From: Morganella psychrotolerans
GTDB lineage: Bacteria; Pseudomonadota; Gammaproteobacteria; Enterobacterales; Enterobacteriaceae
Direction: 5' to 3'
NCBI RefSeq assembly: GCF_001676155.1
Contig: NZ_LZEW01000023.1
Coordinates: 310,001 to 374,000 of the forward strand
Length of the DNA: 64,000 nt
Under the pieces are notes generated by a model. That model was not told the DNA's origin. It saw only the letters and a list, made by a program, of their open reading frames with translations, and did not search any database. Within the stretch, counting starts at the first letter, position 1; the number at the start of each line of letters is the position of its first letter. Below, one piece after another: positions 43,941 to 52,961 of this stretch. Both the position numbers and the translations under genes were made by a program.

Positions 43941-43974
43941 CGGTTATGCCGTTGACTATTCAGCGGCATAACCG
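43941..43974 (+). other. Hairpin after the MFS gene
   Basis: CGGTTATGCCG and CGGCATAACCG form an 11-base stem that extends by four weaker pairs to a CTAT loop. No T-run follows, so termination would need Rho. It separates the MFS gene from nirB. Confidence 0.5.
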
Positions 43975-44056
43975 TAGCCACATCTACCACCTGAGAGGTA
44001 TTGACAAAAAATAATCATATCTTTGTTTTACATTGGCTGAATTGATTAAGCTGCAT

Positions 44057-44070
44057 TTGATATACATCAA
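44057..44070 (+). promoter_or_regulatory. FNR site of the nirBD promoter
   Basis: TTGATATACATCAA matches the FNR consensus TTGAT-N4-ATCAA exactly. A TATTTT box lies at 44092, placing the site centre about 41 bases before the expected start near 44104, the class II position. This implies anaerobic induction of nitrite reductase as in E. coli. Confidence 0.85.
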
Positions 44071-44129
44071 TGAGAAAAACCCTGATCGCCGTATTTTTAG
44101 CCTTAATCCATACAAAATATGAGGCTTAA

Positions 44130-46670
44130 ATGAGCAACGTCAAGTTAGCGATAATCGGTAACGGCATGGTGGGGCATCGCTTTATTGAAGAACTGACCGA
44201 TAAAGCCGGAAGCGGACATTTTGATATTACCGTTTTTTGTGAAGAGCCGCGCGTAGCCTATGACCGGGTGCATCTTTCCTCTTACTTTTCCCATCACACG
44301 GCGGAAGAGCTGTCCCTCGTTAAACCGGGGTTTTATGAAAAGCACACTATCACCGTACTGACCGGCGAGCGGGTAATCACCATTAACCGGCAGGAAAAAG
44401 TGCTGCACACCAATACCGGGCGCACCGTCCATTACGACAAATTAGTGATTGCCACCGGATCGTACCCGTGGATCCCGCCTATCAAAGGCAATGATACGCA
44501 GGACTGCTTTGTCTACCGGACGATAGAAGATCTCAATGCCATTGAAGCCTGCGCCCGCCGCAGCCGCAAAGGTGTGGTTATCGGCGGCGGATTATTAGGG
44601 CTGGAAGCCGCCGGAGCACTGAAAAACTTAGGTATTGAAACCCATGTAATCGAGTTTTCGCCGGTGTTAATGGCGGAGCAGCTTGATGCACTGGGTGGTG
44701 AGCAACTGAAACAAAAAATTGAGCGGATGGGTGTGACCGTTCACACCCATAAGAATACCGCAGAAATCACCCGTTCAGACAGCGGCAACAGCCGTAAGAT
44801 TCTGCACTTTACTGACGGATCGTCGCTGGAAGCCGATTTTGTCGTATTTTCCACCGGGATCCGCCCAAGGGATAAGCTTGCCCGTCAGTGCGGGCTGGTT
44901 GTTGCCGAACGCGGCGGTCTGGTGATTAATGACCAGTGTCAGACTTCTGACCCGGATGTCTATGCCATCGGCGAATGTGCATCGTGGCACGGCAGAACCT
45001 ACGGACTGGTGGCCCCGGGCTATAAAATGGCACAGGTCGCGGTTGATAGCCTGCTGGGCAGTGATAATCAGTTTACCGGCGCAGATATGAGTGCAAAACT
45101 GAAACTGCTGGGTGTGGATGTCGGCGGGATCGGGGACACACATGGCCACGAAGAAGGTTGCCACAGCTATATTTATCTGGATGAAGCTAATGAGGTGTAT
45201 AAACGCCTTATTGTCAGTAAGGATAATAAATATCTGCTGGGAGCTGTGCTGGTAGGTGATACTGAAGATTACGGTACTTTACTGCAATTGGCACTGAACC
45301 GTATCGAACTTCCGGAAAATCCGGATACATTGATCTTACCGGCTCATGCAGGCAGTAAACCGGCTATTGGTGTTGAATCCCTGCCTGACAGTGCGCAGAT
45401 TTGCTCCTGCTTTGATGTCACCAAAGGTGACATTATTCAGGCCATTCAAAACGGCTGCCAGACAGTCGCCGCTATCAAAGCACAAACCAAAGCCGGCACC
45501 GGCTGCGGTGGCTGTGTTCCGCTGATAACGCAGGTACTGAATGCCGAACTGACTAACCTGGGTATTGAGGTTAATCATCATCTTTGTGAACACTTTGCAT
45601 ATTCACGCCAGGAGCTGTATCACCTGATCCGCGTGGAAAAAATAAAGACCTTTGATGACCTGCTGAAAAAATACGGCGAAGGTTATGGGTGTGAAGTATG
45701 TAAACCAACCATCGGCTCTCTGCTGGCGTCCTGCTGGAATGATTATATCCTGCGGGATGATTTGGTTTCCCTCCAGGATACCAACGATAATTTCCTCGCC
45801 AACATACAAAAAGACGGCACATATTCCGTGATCCCCCGCTCACCGGGCGGAGAAATTACCCCGGCGGGTTTGCTTGCTGTCGGTACCATTGCACAGGAAT
45901 ACAATTTATACACCAAAATTACCGGCTCTCAGCGTCTGGCAATGTTTGGCGCACATAAACAGGATCTTCCGGCTATCTGGGAAAAACTGATTGCCGCCGG
46001 GTTTGAAACCGGGCATGCCTACGCCAAAGCACTGCGTATGGCAAAAACCTGTGTCGGGTCAACCTGGTGCCGCTTCGGTGTCGGGGACAGTACCGGGCTG
46101 GGTGTTGAACTGGAACACCGCTATAAAGGCATCCGCACACCGCATAAAATGAAATTCGGTATCTCCGGCTGCACCCGCGAATGCTCAGAAGCACAGGGAA
46201 AAGATATCGGGATTATTGCCACAGACAAAGGCTGGAATCTGTACGTCTGCGGTAACGGCGGTATGAAACCACGTCACGGCGATCTGCTGATGGCAGATCT
46301 CGATAAAGAGACACTGATAAATTATATCGACCGGTTTATGATGTTTTATATCCGTACCGCGGATAAACTGAACCGGACATCCACCTGGCTTGAAAGCCTG
46401 GAGGGCGGCATTGATTATCTGCGCGATGTGATTGTCAGCGACAAACTCGGGCTGAATACCCAACTGGAGCAGGAACTGACCCATCTGCGCAACAAAGTCA
46501 TCTGCGAATGGCAGGAAACCGTGGATAATCCGCACGCACGTCAGCGCTTTAATCACTTTATTAACAGCCCGCTGCCGGACCCGGATGTACAAATAGTCAG
46601 TGAGCGCTTACAACATCGCCCGGCCCGTCCTGAAGAGCGGATAGCCGTAACACTTATCGGGGAGGAGTAA
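44130..46670 (+). CDS. nirB: NADH-dependent nitrite reductase, large subunit
   Basis: NirB reduces nitrite to ammonium in the cytoplasm with electrons from NADH. The 846-residue protein has an FAD/NADH reductase part (IIGNGMVGHRFIEEL, then GVVIGGGLLGLEAAGAL), a BFD-like 2Fe-2S domain (ICSCFDVTKGDI...GTGCGGC), and a C-terminal siroheme/4Fe-4S domain with CVGSTWCRFG and GISGCTRECSEAQ. The start follows GAGG by five bases. It overlaps nirD by one base. No nirC or cysG follows; siroheme could come from CobA and the Met8-like protein encoded later in the window. Confidence 0.96.
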   Translation: MSNVKLAIIGNGMVGHRFIEELTDKAGSGHFDITVFCEEPRVAYDRVHLSSYFSHHTAEELSLVKPGFYEKHTITVLTGERVITINRQEKVLHTNTGRTVHYDKLVIATGSYPWIPPIKGNDTQDCFVYRTIEDLNAIEACARRSRKGVVIGGGLLGLEAAGALKNLGIETHVIEFSPVLMAEQLDALGGEQLKQKIERMGVTVHTHKNTAEITRSDSGNSRKILHFTDGSSLEADFVVFSTGIRPRDKLARQCGLVVAERGGLVINDQCQTSDPDVYAIGECASWHGRTYGLVAPGYKMAQVAVDSLLGSDNQFTGADMSAKLKLLGVDVGGIGDTHGHEEGCHSYIYLDEANEVYKRLIVSKDNKYLLGAVLVGDTEDYGTLLQLALNRIELPENPDTLILPAHAGSKPAIGVESLPDSAQICSCFDVTKGDIIQAIQNGCQTVAAIKAQTKAGTGCGGCVPLITQVLNAELTNLGIEVNHHLCEHFAYSRQELYHLIRVEKIKTFDDLLKKYGEGYGCEVCKPTIGSLLASCWNDYILRDDLVSLQDTNDNFLANIQKDGTYSVIPRSPGGEITPAGLLAVGTIAQEYNLYTKITGSQRLAMFGAHKQDLPAIWEKLIAAGFETGHAYAKALRMAKTCVGSTWCRFGVGDSTGLGVELEHRYKGIRTPHKMKFGISGCTRECSEAQGKDIGIIATDKGWNLYVCGNGGMKPRHGDLLMADLDKETLINYIDRFMMFYIRTADKLNRTSTWLESLEGGIDYLRDVIVSDKLGLNTQLEQELTHLRNKVICEWQETVDNPHARQRFNHFINSPLPDPDVQIVSERLQHRPARPEERIAVTLIGEE

Positions 46671-47011
46671 TGATGAGCCACTGGATAACAGTATGTCAGA
46701 TAAGTGATATCACGCCGGGAACCGGCGTTTGTGCACTGGTAAATGGAGAGCAGGTTGCGCTGTTCCGCCCTTACAATGACGACCAGATTTTTGCATTAAG
46801 CAATATTGACCCCTTTGCAAAAGCCAGTGTGTTGTCACGCGGGTTAATCGCAGAACATGACAATGAATTGTGGATTGTCAGCCCGCTGAAAAAACAGCAC
46901 TTTCGCTTAACGGATGGTCTGTGTCTTGAGGATGCCGCCTATTCTGTTGCTCATTTTGCCGTACGGACAGAAGGTGGAGCGATCCGTATTCATACGGCAC
47001 CACAGCAATAA
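46670..47011 (+). CDS. nirD: Nitrite reductase, small subunit
   Basis: NirD is the small Rieske-fold subunit of NADH-nitrite reductase. The 113-residue protein has ALVNGEQVALFRPYNDDQIFALSN typical of the NirD family, which lacks the cluster-binding Cys and His of true Rieske proteins. Start is at the ATG overlapping the nirB stop, or at the next codon. A bidirectional terminator follows. Confidence 0.94.
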   Translation: MMSHWITVCQISDITPGTGVCALVNGEQVALFRPYNDDQIFALSNIDPFAKASVLSRGLIAEHDNELWIVSPLKKQHFRLTDGLCLEDAAYSVAHFAVRTEGGAIRIHTAPQQ

Positions 47012-47023
47012 AAAACACAAAAA

Positions 47024-47054
47024 GCGGTACGGATAATATGTATTACCGTACCGC
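47024..47054. terminator. Bidirectional terminator between nirD and yjgN
   Basis: GCGGTACGG and CCGTACCGC form a perfect nine-base stem with a 13-base loop that can add weak pairs. On the minus strand it is followed by a T-rich run, so it best serves yjgN; for nirD the tail is weaker. An almost identical hairpin lies at 48431. Confidence 0.7.
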
Positions 47055-47081
47055 ACTTACAGTGGCGGCGTTTATAGCCTG

Positions 47082-48287
47082 TCAGTCCACAGAAACCACG
47101 ACATTATCATAACGGCTGCGGTCTGCCTGTATTTCACTTTTATTACTGTCTGAAATACTATCCATATCACCAACAATACAAATATGCCGTGCCAGATAAC
47201 GGGCATGACGGATATCGGCGTAAGCGGAGCCAAATCCCAGGGTACATATTATCAGCAGGAAATTACTCAGGATCAGAAATAAATAAGACAGATACGTCAT
47301 ATTACAGCGAAAGCGCAGATTGCCCAGAGTCATTGAATTAATAACATATGTCCAGCAGGACACCCGGAAATAGATACCGGCAGTCATCGCACCGCAAAAA
47401 AACAACAGATAGAACAGCGAAATTTTTATTATCACCATCGCGCGGAGATTTTCTGTCCACATTTCCTGCGGGATCATCATCAGAAAAGTCAGGTCACTCA
47501 GTTGTGAAAACCCGGCTGCCACAAACGGCGATAACAATAATACCGTGATCAGGCTTATCAGCATCAGCCGTTTATACGACAGGCTGAGTGAAAATGCAGT
47601 TTTGTTATATGAAAGATTATTAACCAGTAATTCACAAAGCTGTTTGCCCTGCACCGACCAGATAAGAAATAATCCGGTCAACGGTATGACACTGGTCGTC
47701 AGCATCAGGCTGAATACATCATCAACCGCCGGTCCGGTGGATACTTTTACATACCACTGCGAAAACATCACGCTGCACACCATTGTCACGACAAGCAGCA
47801 GAACCGGAAGAATTAATACCACCAAATAAAGGCGCATGTAATGACACTGGTAGGCGAAACGGTGTTCCCGGAAGGACGTATTACGTACATTAAAATGCCA
47901 CAACCGGATCAGGGCGTAAGGCATCAGGATAATAACAACAAGCATCATCAGTAATCCCAATGTCGGAGATACCGATGTTAAAACCGGGATAAGCAGCAGC
48001 AATACGCCGGTAAGAATAAAACCGAATAAAATTTCTGTCGGTTTTGCATGATATTCAAAGCGGGTATGGTTAATTTCAGTGGCATTCATAAAATAACGCC
48101 GGCGACTGACCATCGCCCAGGGGAGGTAAATACCTAAAGTCAGTATGCAAAATATGATATTTTTCAGCCAGAGTGAGAAATAATCACCGGTCTTTCCGTG
48201 GAATATCACATTATTAATCGTTTGATCAGGCAGCAGTGATTTTTGTTTATTAAACGCGTCGGTACTCAGTGCAATATTATCGTCCAT
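47082..48287 (-). CDS. yjgN: YjgN family membrane protein (DUF898)
   Basis: This 401-residue inner membrane protein has repeated hydrophobic segments (about ten) and the DUF898 signatures FHGKTGDYFSLWLKNIIFCI near the N-terminus, LTLGIYLPWAMVSRRRYF, and a second similar unit at the C-terminus. The function of the family is unknown. It is a single gene flanked on both sides by near-identical hairpins and is convergent with nirBD. Confidence 0.85.
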   Translation of the reverse strand: MDDNIALSTDAFNKQKSLLPDQTINNVIFHGKTGDYFSLWLKNIIFCILTLGIYLPWAMVSRRRYFMNATEINHTRFEYHAKPTEILFGFILTGVLLLLIPVLTSVSPTLGLLMMLVVIILMPYALIRLWHFNVRNTSFREHRFAYQCHYMRLYLVVLILPVLLLVVTMVCSVMFSQWYVKVSTGPAVDDVFSLMLTTSVIPLTGLFLIWSVQGKQLCELLVNNLSYNKTAFSLSLSYKRLMLISLITVLLLSPFVAAGFSQLSDLTFLMMIPQEMWTENLRAMVIIKISLFYLLFFCGAMTAGIYFRVSCWTYVINSMTLGNLRFRCNMTYLSYLFLILSNFLLIICTLGFGSAYADIRHARYLARHICIVGDMDSISDSNKSEIQADRSRYDNVVVSVD

Positions 48288-48368
48288 CCATGATATCCCA
48301 TAAATTTATAGCGTAGCCCGATTATGACATTTAACTTAAGGTTGCACACTGTGCTATTTCGCAACAAT

Positions 48369-48405
48369 AAAAAAAAACGCAAAAGGCGGAGGTCCTTTTG
48401 CGTTT
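48369..48405 (-). terminator. Rho-independent terminator downstream of the DAACS transporter
   Basis: On the minus strand AAACGCAAAAGG pairs perfectly with CCTTTTGCGTTT across a seven-base loop and is followed by nine T. It lies about 90 bases beyond the transporter stop and closes the glutamate mutase transcription unit or the transporter alone. Confidence 0.88.
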
Positions 48406-48430
48406 CACTAACAACACATTTGTTTTACGG

Positions 48431-48461
48431 GCGGTACGGATAATATGTCTTACCGTACCGC
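48431..48461. repeat. Hairpin nearly identical to that at 47024
   Basis: This 31-base palindrome differs from 47024-47054 at one base in the loop. The two copies flank yjgN. There is no T-tail on either side, so it is probably not the main terminator here. Confidence 0.7.
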
Positions 48462-48491
48462 TCTGACTGCATTATGTTGCGCTCTCAGTGG

Positions 48492-49784
48492 TCAGGCAGT
48501 GGTTGCCTGCGACACCGGAGGTTCAATAATAGTCTTTGGTTTACCACGGCAGCCTTCACCATAGTGCTCACCTTCCCAGCGACCAACCATTGCAGCACCA
48601 ATCGCATTACTCATCACGTTAGTGGCTGAACGACCCATGTCGAGGAATGGATCCACACCCATCAGCAGTATCAGACCTGCTTCCGGTATGTTGAACTGGT
48701 TAAGTGTCGCCGCGATAACCACCAGAGATGCACGCGGTACACCCGCCATCCCTTTGGATGTCAGCATCAGAATCAGCAGCATGGTAATCTGCTCACCCAT
48801 TGTTAAGGTGATATTACATGCCTGTGCGATAAAGATAACTGCAAATGAACAGTAAGCCATTGAACCGACAAGGTTAAAAGAGTAACCGATAGGCAGTACG
48901 AAGCTGGCAATTTTGTTGGAAACACCGAACTCTTCCAGTTTTTCCAGGGTTCCCGGGAATGCAGCTTCAGAACTTGATGTGGTGAATGCCAGCAGTGCCG
49001 GTTCAGTAATATTTTTAGTCAGACGGAAGATACAACGGCCAACAACCAGAGCAGCCAGACCAATCAGAATGAACCACAGCATCGCCAGTGTGAAGTAGAA
49101 TTCACCCATGAAGATACCGGCACTGACCAGAACACCCAGACCACGTTCTGCGATCATGCCCGAAATCGCGGCAAATACAGTCAGCGGTGCAAACAGCATG
49201 ACATAGCCGGTTAATTTCAGCATCAGGCTGACGAGGGATTCAAGTACATTCACAATCGGCAGGCCTTTATCACCGATAGCGGAGAGGCTGATACCCATAA
49301 AGATTGAGAACACAACGATTTGCAGAATTTCGTTACGCGCCATGGCGTCAACGATACTGGTCGGGATAGCATGAGCAATAAAGGTTTTGAACGAGAATGG
49401 AACAGGCTCAACCAGACCTTCAACTGCAACCGCAGTATCTGCCACAAAGTTAATACCGGCACCCGGTTGGAACAGGTTAACAATAACCAGCCCTAACAGG
49501 ATTGAGATAAACGATGCACAGATAAATAAGAATAATGTTTTAGAGAAAACACGACCTAACGTTTTCGCATCACCCATTTTCGCAATACCAACAACCAGTG
49601 TTGATATAATCAATGGTGCGATAATCATTTTAATCAGTCTTAAGAAGATATCAGTAATAATTGAAATATCTTTTGCATAGACCTTATTAAACTCAGCAGT
49701 TGCCATTTCATTAAAGCTAAAGCCGACAATGATACCTACAATAAGACCAATGACTATCCAAGTGGTTAAACTCTTCGATTTCAT
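48492..49784 (-). CDS. Dicarboxylate/amino acid:cation symporter (GltP/DctA family)
   Basis: This 430-residue inner membrane protein belongs to the DAACS family of glutamate, aspartate and C4-dicarboxylate carriers. It has the serine-rich motif FTTSSSEAAFPGTLEKL, the following GYSFNLVGSMAY, and MGVDPFLDMGRSATNV with the substrate-binding Asp/Arg region. It lies downstream of the glutamate mutase genes after 238 bases that contain hairpins but no gene. Glutamate is the likely substrate from context, but dicarboxylates or mesaconate-type acids are possible. An SD-like GGAAT precedes the start. Confidence 0.88.
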   Translation of the reverse strand: MKSKSLTTWIVIGLIVGIIVGFSFNEMATAEFNKVYAKDISIITDIFLRLIKMIIAPLIISTLVVGIAKMGDAKTLGRVFSKTLFLFICASFISILLGLVIVNLFQPGAGINFVADTAVAVEGLVEPVPFSFKTFIAHAIPTSIVDAMARNEILQIVVFSIFMGISLSAIGDKGLPIVNVLESLVSLMLKLTGYVMLFAPLTVFAAISGMIAERGLGVLVSAGIFMGEFYFTLAMLWFILIGLAALVVGRCIFRLTKNITEPALLAFTTSSSEAAFPGTLEKLEEFGVSNKIASFVLPIGYSFNLVGSMAYCSFAVIFIAQACNITLTMGEQITMLLILMLTSKGMAGVPRASLVVIAATLNQFNIPEAGLILLMGVDPFLDMGRSATNVMSNAIGAAMVGRWEGEHYGEGCRGKPKTIIEPPVSQATTA

Positions 49785-50022
49785 AATAATTCCATTCTGT
49801 GTTGGGTCGCATTTATTCTCAACTCACTTAATATCCTCTGAAATTTTATTTCAGTTATTTTTACCCGGCCTTCCATGGCTTTCAATATTAAATAAATTTA
49901 GACAACCTACTGAGAAAAATGACGATTTCTGTTTCTGAAATCGATGTAGAGAGAGGGAGATAATCTCTTCTCTCACCACACCGAGTTGTCGTACTATAGA
50001 GATAATGGAGTATTGATATTAA

Positions 50023-50340
50023 TTAAATATCAAATTCCAGTTTTAACAAAGGCGCATGTTGCTGAGCACCATAAACATCGGTATCGCCGACGGCACCAGA
50101 AACAATATGTCTCGGCATTACAATTTTCACAGCATTAGCCGGGTCAAACCAAACAATATTATCGATAAAGTCAGGTTTAACACAATATAAACCAGCCACG
50201 ACTTCTTTATTAAACTGTTTTGAATTCTTTACCGCGGTATAAGTTGCTTTATCCTTGAATAAAATATCCATTACAATTTCATACGGGCCGGAGTTTTTAG
50301 AACGCACAACTTTTGCTAATTCTAAAATTGACTGTTTCAT
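50023..50340 (-). CDS. DUF4387 protein
   Basis: This 105-residue protein belongs to the DUF4387 family, usually found next to, or fused with, DUF1446/AtuA proteins. It reads AKVVRSKNSGPYEIVMDILF at the start and ends with PLLKLEFDI. It overlaps the DUF1446 gene by four bases (ATGA), so the two are probably subunits of one complex. Its function is unknown. In this operon it is expected to act on a product of methylaspartate breakdown. Confidence 0.8.
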   Translation of the reverse strand: MKQSILELAKVVRSKNSGPYEIVMDILFKDKATYTAVKNSKQFNKEVVAGLYCVKPDFIDNIVWFDPANAVKIVMPRHIVSGAVGDTDVYGAQQHAPLLKLEFDI

Positions 50341-51710
50341 TTCGCCACTCCTTCTGGTGTCACATTCTCCATCCGGAATTTGAATTTAATGTCCGGTGTA
50401 TATTCCATCAGGTGATAGATAGAGAACTCATATACTTTACCGGCACGAATATCCGATGGCGAGAATGGGAAGGCTAAGTTACCCGCTGTAGCGATACGAC
50501 CGTCGTACCCGTAGTGCAGCATGGTGGAACGTGCCAGAGAACAAATACTGTCAGCCTGCTCCTGAGTCGGTGCGACAACATCTAACAGAATTCCCAGCTC
50601 ATAACTCTTAGTCACGGTTTCCGGTTCTGCATCACCCATCACACCGTTTTTACCATACAGGTGGAAATTCATTTTCACACTGTCAGGGTCAATACTGAGG
50701 TTTTTCTCAACACTCTTACGCACTTCAACCAAAATCTTATCCATTCCGGCGATCATGATTGGATCATGTGTCCCCGCGATGGTGATGGTGCGATAACCAA
50801 CCGGGCGTGCTGCTTCCAGTTTAACCGTGTACGGCGTTGCAACGTGGCGTGAACCGGTTACACGAACCTGGCCGTTACCCAGGTCTTCAAACTTACACTC
50901 TTTCAGATCCAGCACTCCGCCGGGACCCGGTAAAGTATAGGGATCTGATTTCTCATACAGGGTATGCGCCGCTGCAGAGGTATCAGTGAACTTACGGATT
51001 GGGTTGAACGCTTTCAGGGTAAAGCCGGTTTTGTCGATGATACCCATCGCACAGTCAGAACCGGAACCCGGTGTTGCTGCGATTGCCGCGCACTCCAGGA
51101 TTTTACCGCAGTGCAGTGCCAGACCTTCGTCAAACCCTTTCATAATCGGCAGTGCCGCGAAACAGCAAGGGTCATAAGAACGACCGGCCAGAACAACCTG
51201 AGCACCCGCTGCCAGCGCTTCCTGGAACGGCTCGATACCCATTTGTGCAACGATATACGTACTTTCGTCGATAACTTCGTGGGTCAGTTCAGGCACGAAA
51301 TGCAGTGGTGTGATTTTACCGGCATCCAGTGCTTCATGAACGGTTTTCTTATCAACATCAGCCGGGATAAGCGCCATAGAGAAAGACAGATTCTCTTCTT
51401 TCGCCAGCTCCAGGATGATTTCACGACACCATTCCAGATGCGGCTGCGCACCGGAACCACCCGCACTCCCGATAACAACCGGAATGTTGTTTTTCACACC
51501 GGCTTTCAGCATATAACGCAGGTCGCGTTTCACACCGGCACGGTCGGTAAAGGCTTTACCTGAACCGAGGTAGTGCGGACCCGGATCAGAAGACCCGGCG
51601 TCAACGGCGATAAGGTCCGGCGATTCTTCCATCGCCTTCATGAAACTCTCTTCGGGAAATCCGTACCCCAGAATGGCAGTGGGAGACAGAATTTTAAATG
51701 TCTCAGACAT
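50337..51710 (-). CDS. DUF1446 (AtuA-like) acyclic acid utilisation protein
   Basis: This 457-residue protein belongs to the DUF1446/AtuA family, first linked to acyclic terpene use in Pseudomonas but found in many acid-utilisation clusters. Conserved parts include AVDAGSSDPGPHYLGSG, VVIGSAGGSGAQPHLEW and VVLAGRSYDPCCFAALP. It lies nine bases after methylaspartate ammonia-lyase and is coupled to DUF4387. Because no mesaconase or citramalate lyase is encoded in this operon, it is a candidate for a step after mesaconate. This is inference from position only. Confidence 0.82.
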   Translation of the reverse strand: MSETFKILSPTAILGYGFPEESFMKAMEESPDLIAVDAGSSDPGPHYLGSGKAFTDRAGVKRDLRYMLKAGVKNNIPVVIGSAGGSGAQPHLEWCREIILELAKEENLSFSMALIPADVDKKTVHEALDAGKITPLHFVPELTHEVIDESTYIVAQMGIEPFQEALAAGAQVVLAGRSYDPCCFAALPIMKGFDEGLALHCGKILECAAIAATPGSGSDCAMGIIDKTGFTLKAFNPIRKFTDTSAAAHTLYEKSDPYTLPGPGGVLDLKECKFEDLGNGQVRVTGSRHVATPYTVKLEAARPVGYRTITIAGTHDPIMIAGMDKILVEVRKSVEKNLSIDPDSVKMNFHLYGKNGVMGDAEPETVTKSYELGILLDVVAPTQEQADSICSLARSTMLHYGYDGRIATAGNLAFPFSPSDIRAGKVYEFSIYHLMEYTPDIKFKFRMENVTPEGVAK

Positions 51711-51719
51711 AATGTTTCC

Positions 51720-52961
51720 TTACCCTTTTGCTTTCAGTACAGCCAGTGTGCGGTTCATTTCGTTGTTAACGATATTCATACCTTCGTCGAAGCCCATACC
51801 CGGCTTGATCAGCATACGCATCGGACGTGTTGCGATAGCGATGTGAACACAGGTACGCGCACTGACGTCGGTTTCGTTACAGGTACCGCCCTGGTATGCT
51901 TCCATACCGTTCTTCTGGCAATACAGCACTGCGTCAGCGATATTATGAACTGAACCCAGGTCAGGGGTTTTAATCTGAACCATGTCACAGCATTTTGCAT
52001 CTGTGAAATCAATGATGTCCTGGCAGGTGTTACACCATTCGTCAGCAACAATTTTGACTTTTGAACCGAGTTTTTTCAGGTGATCCATAATGCCTTTCAT
52101 CAGGCGGATCTGGTCTGGTTTGTTACCTGCATCAATCGGACCTTCGATGTACAGTTCCAAATCACCGGCCTGCTCCTGCAGACTTGCGATATAATCCGCG
52201 CAACGGATTGGATCTTTGTCGAAAATGATACCGATAGTGCCGTAAACGTCGATGTGCAGAGAAGGTTTGTAGCTGTCTTCTGTGCGTAATTCAACGATAC
52301 GCTCTGCCAGCCATGAAACGTATGCACGCAGTTTCTCACCCTGACGACCCAGTTTTTCATCTACGTTGTTGATAAGGCCATGTGGCAGCACATCAACGTG
52401 TTTGAGGATCATTTTGTCAACGGCGTTATAACGGTCATCACCGCTCTGACCAAACAGAGGAATCGGCTCAGCGACAACCGGCAGATGCCATTCGTCGCAG
52501 ACAACTTCCGCTTTCACACGGTTAGTTGCTAATGCCGCAGCGTCCAGCAGTGCCTGGGACAGACCATAACGAATAGCCGTGTGCAGTTGTTTGCCTTCCA
52601 CTTTCAGTTCATCGAAGAACTTGGCGTTAGCGCGGAATTCACTGATATCACGACCTTCCAGCAGTGGTTTGATATGTTTTTCCAGGAACGGAATAAAGTT
52701 TTCCGCCAGGAATAACGGGTCACGACCACCCGCACCGGAATACTGAACAGCGGCGCAGTCACCGATAGCCACAGAACCATTTTCGAGGACTAACTGAACT
52801 GATACGCACTCACCTGCCTGACGAATTGCAGTAAAGCCCGGCGTTACCGGCTTACCGGTATAAACGAAACCATCGTGACCTGCGCCGTCTTTAATTGCCT
52901 GCTGATCATCAAAATAGAAAGATGAGTTACCCGCCGTGAACAATGCATGTTTAATTTTCAT
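51720..52961 (-). CDS. mal: Methylaspartate ammonia-lyase
   Basis: This enolase-superfamily enzyme removes ammonia from L-threo-3-methylaspartate to give mesaconate. The 413-residue protein has the same length as the Citrobacter enzyme. KIVADEWCNTCQDI carries metal ligands, and MVQIKTPDLGSVHNI carries the catalytic lysine. It starts at the last base of glmE (one-base overlap). It is the second step of the glutamate mutase pathway. Confidence 0.96.
   Translation of the reverse strand: MKIKHALFTAGNSSFYFDDQQAIKDGAGHDGFVYTGKPVTPGFTAIRQAGECVSVQLVLENGSVAIGDCAAVQYSGAGGRDPLFLAENFIPFLEKHIKPLLEGRDISEFRANAKFFDELKVEGKQLHTAIRYGLSQALLDAAALATNRVKAEVVCDEWHLPVVAEPIPLFGQSGDDRYNAVDKMILKHVDVLPHGLINNVDEKLGRQGEKLRAYVSWLAERIVELRTEDSYKPSLHIDVYGTIGIIFDKDPIRCADYIASLQEQAGDLELYIEGPIDAGNKPDQIRLMKGIMDHLKKLGSKVKIVADEWCNTCQDIIDFTDAKCCDMVQIKTPDLGSVHNIADAVLYCQKNGMEAYQGGTCNETDVSARTCVHIAIATRPMRMLIKPGMGFDEGMNIVNNEMNRTLAVLKAKG

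Noticed and set aside
43941-43974. Hairpin after the MFS gene as a standard terminator
   Set aside because: Strong stem, but no T-run on either strand, so it is listed only as a hairpin.
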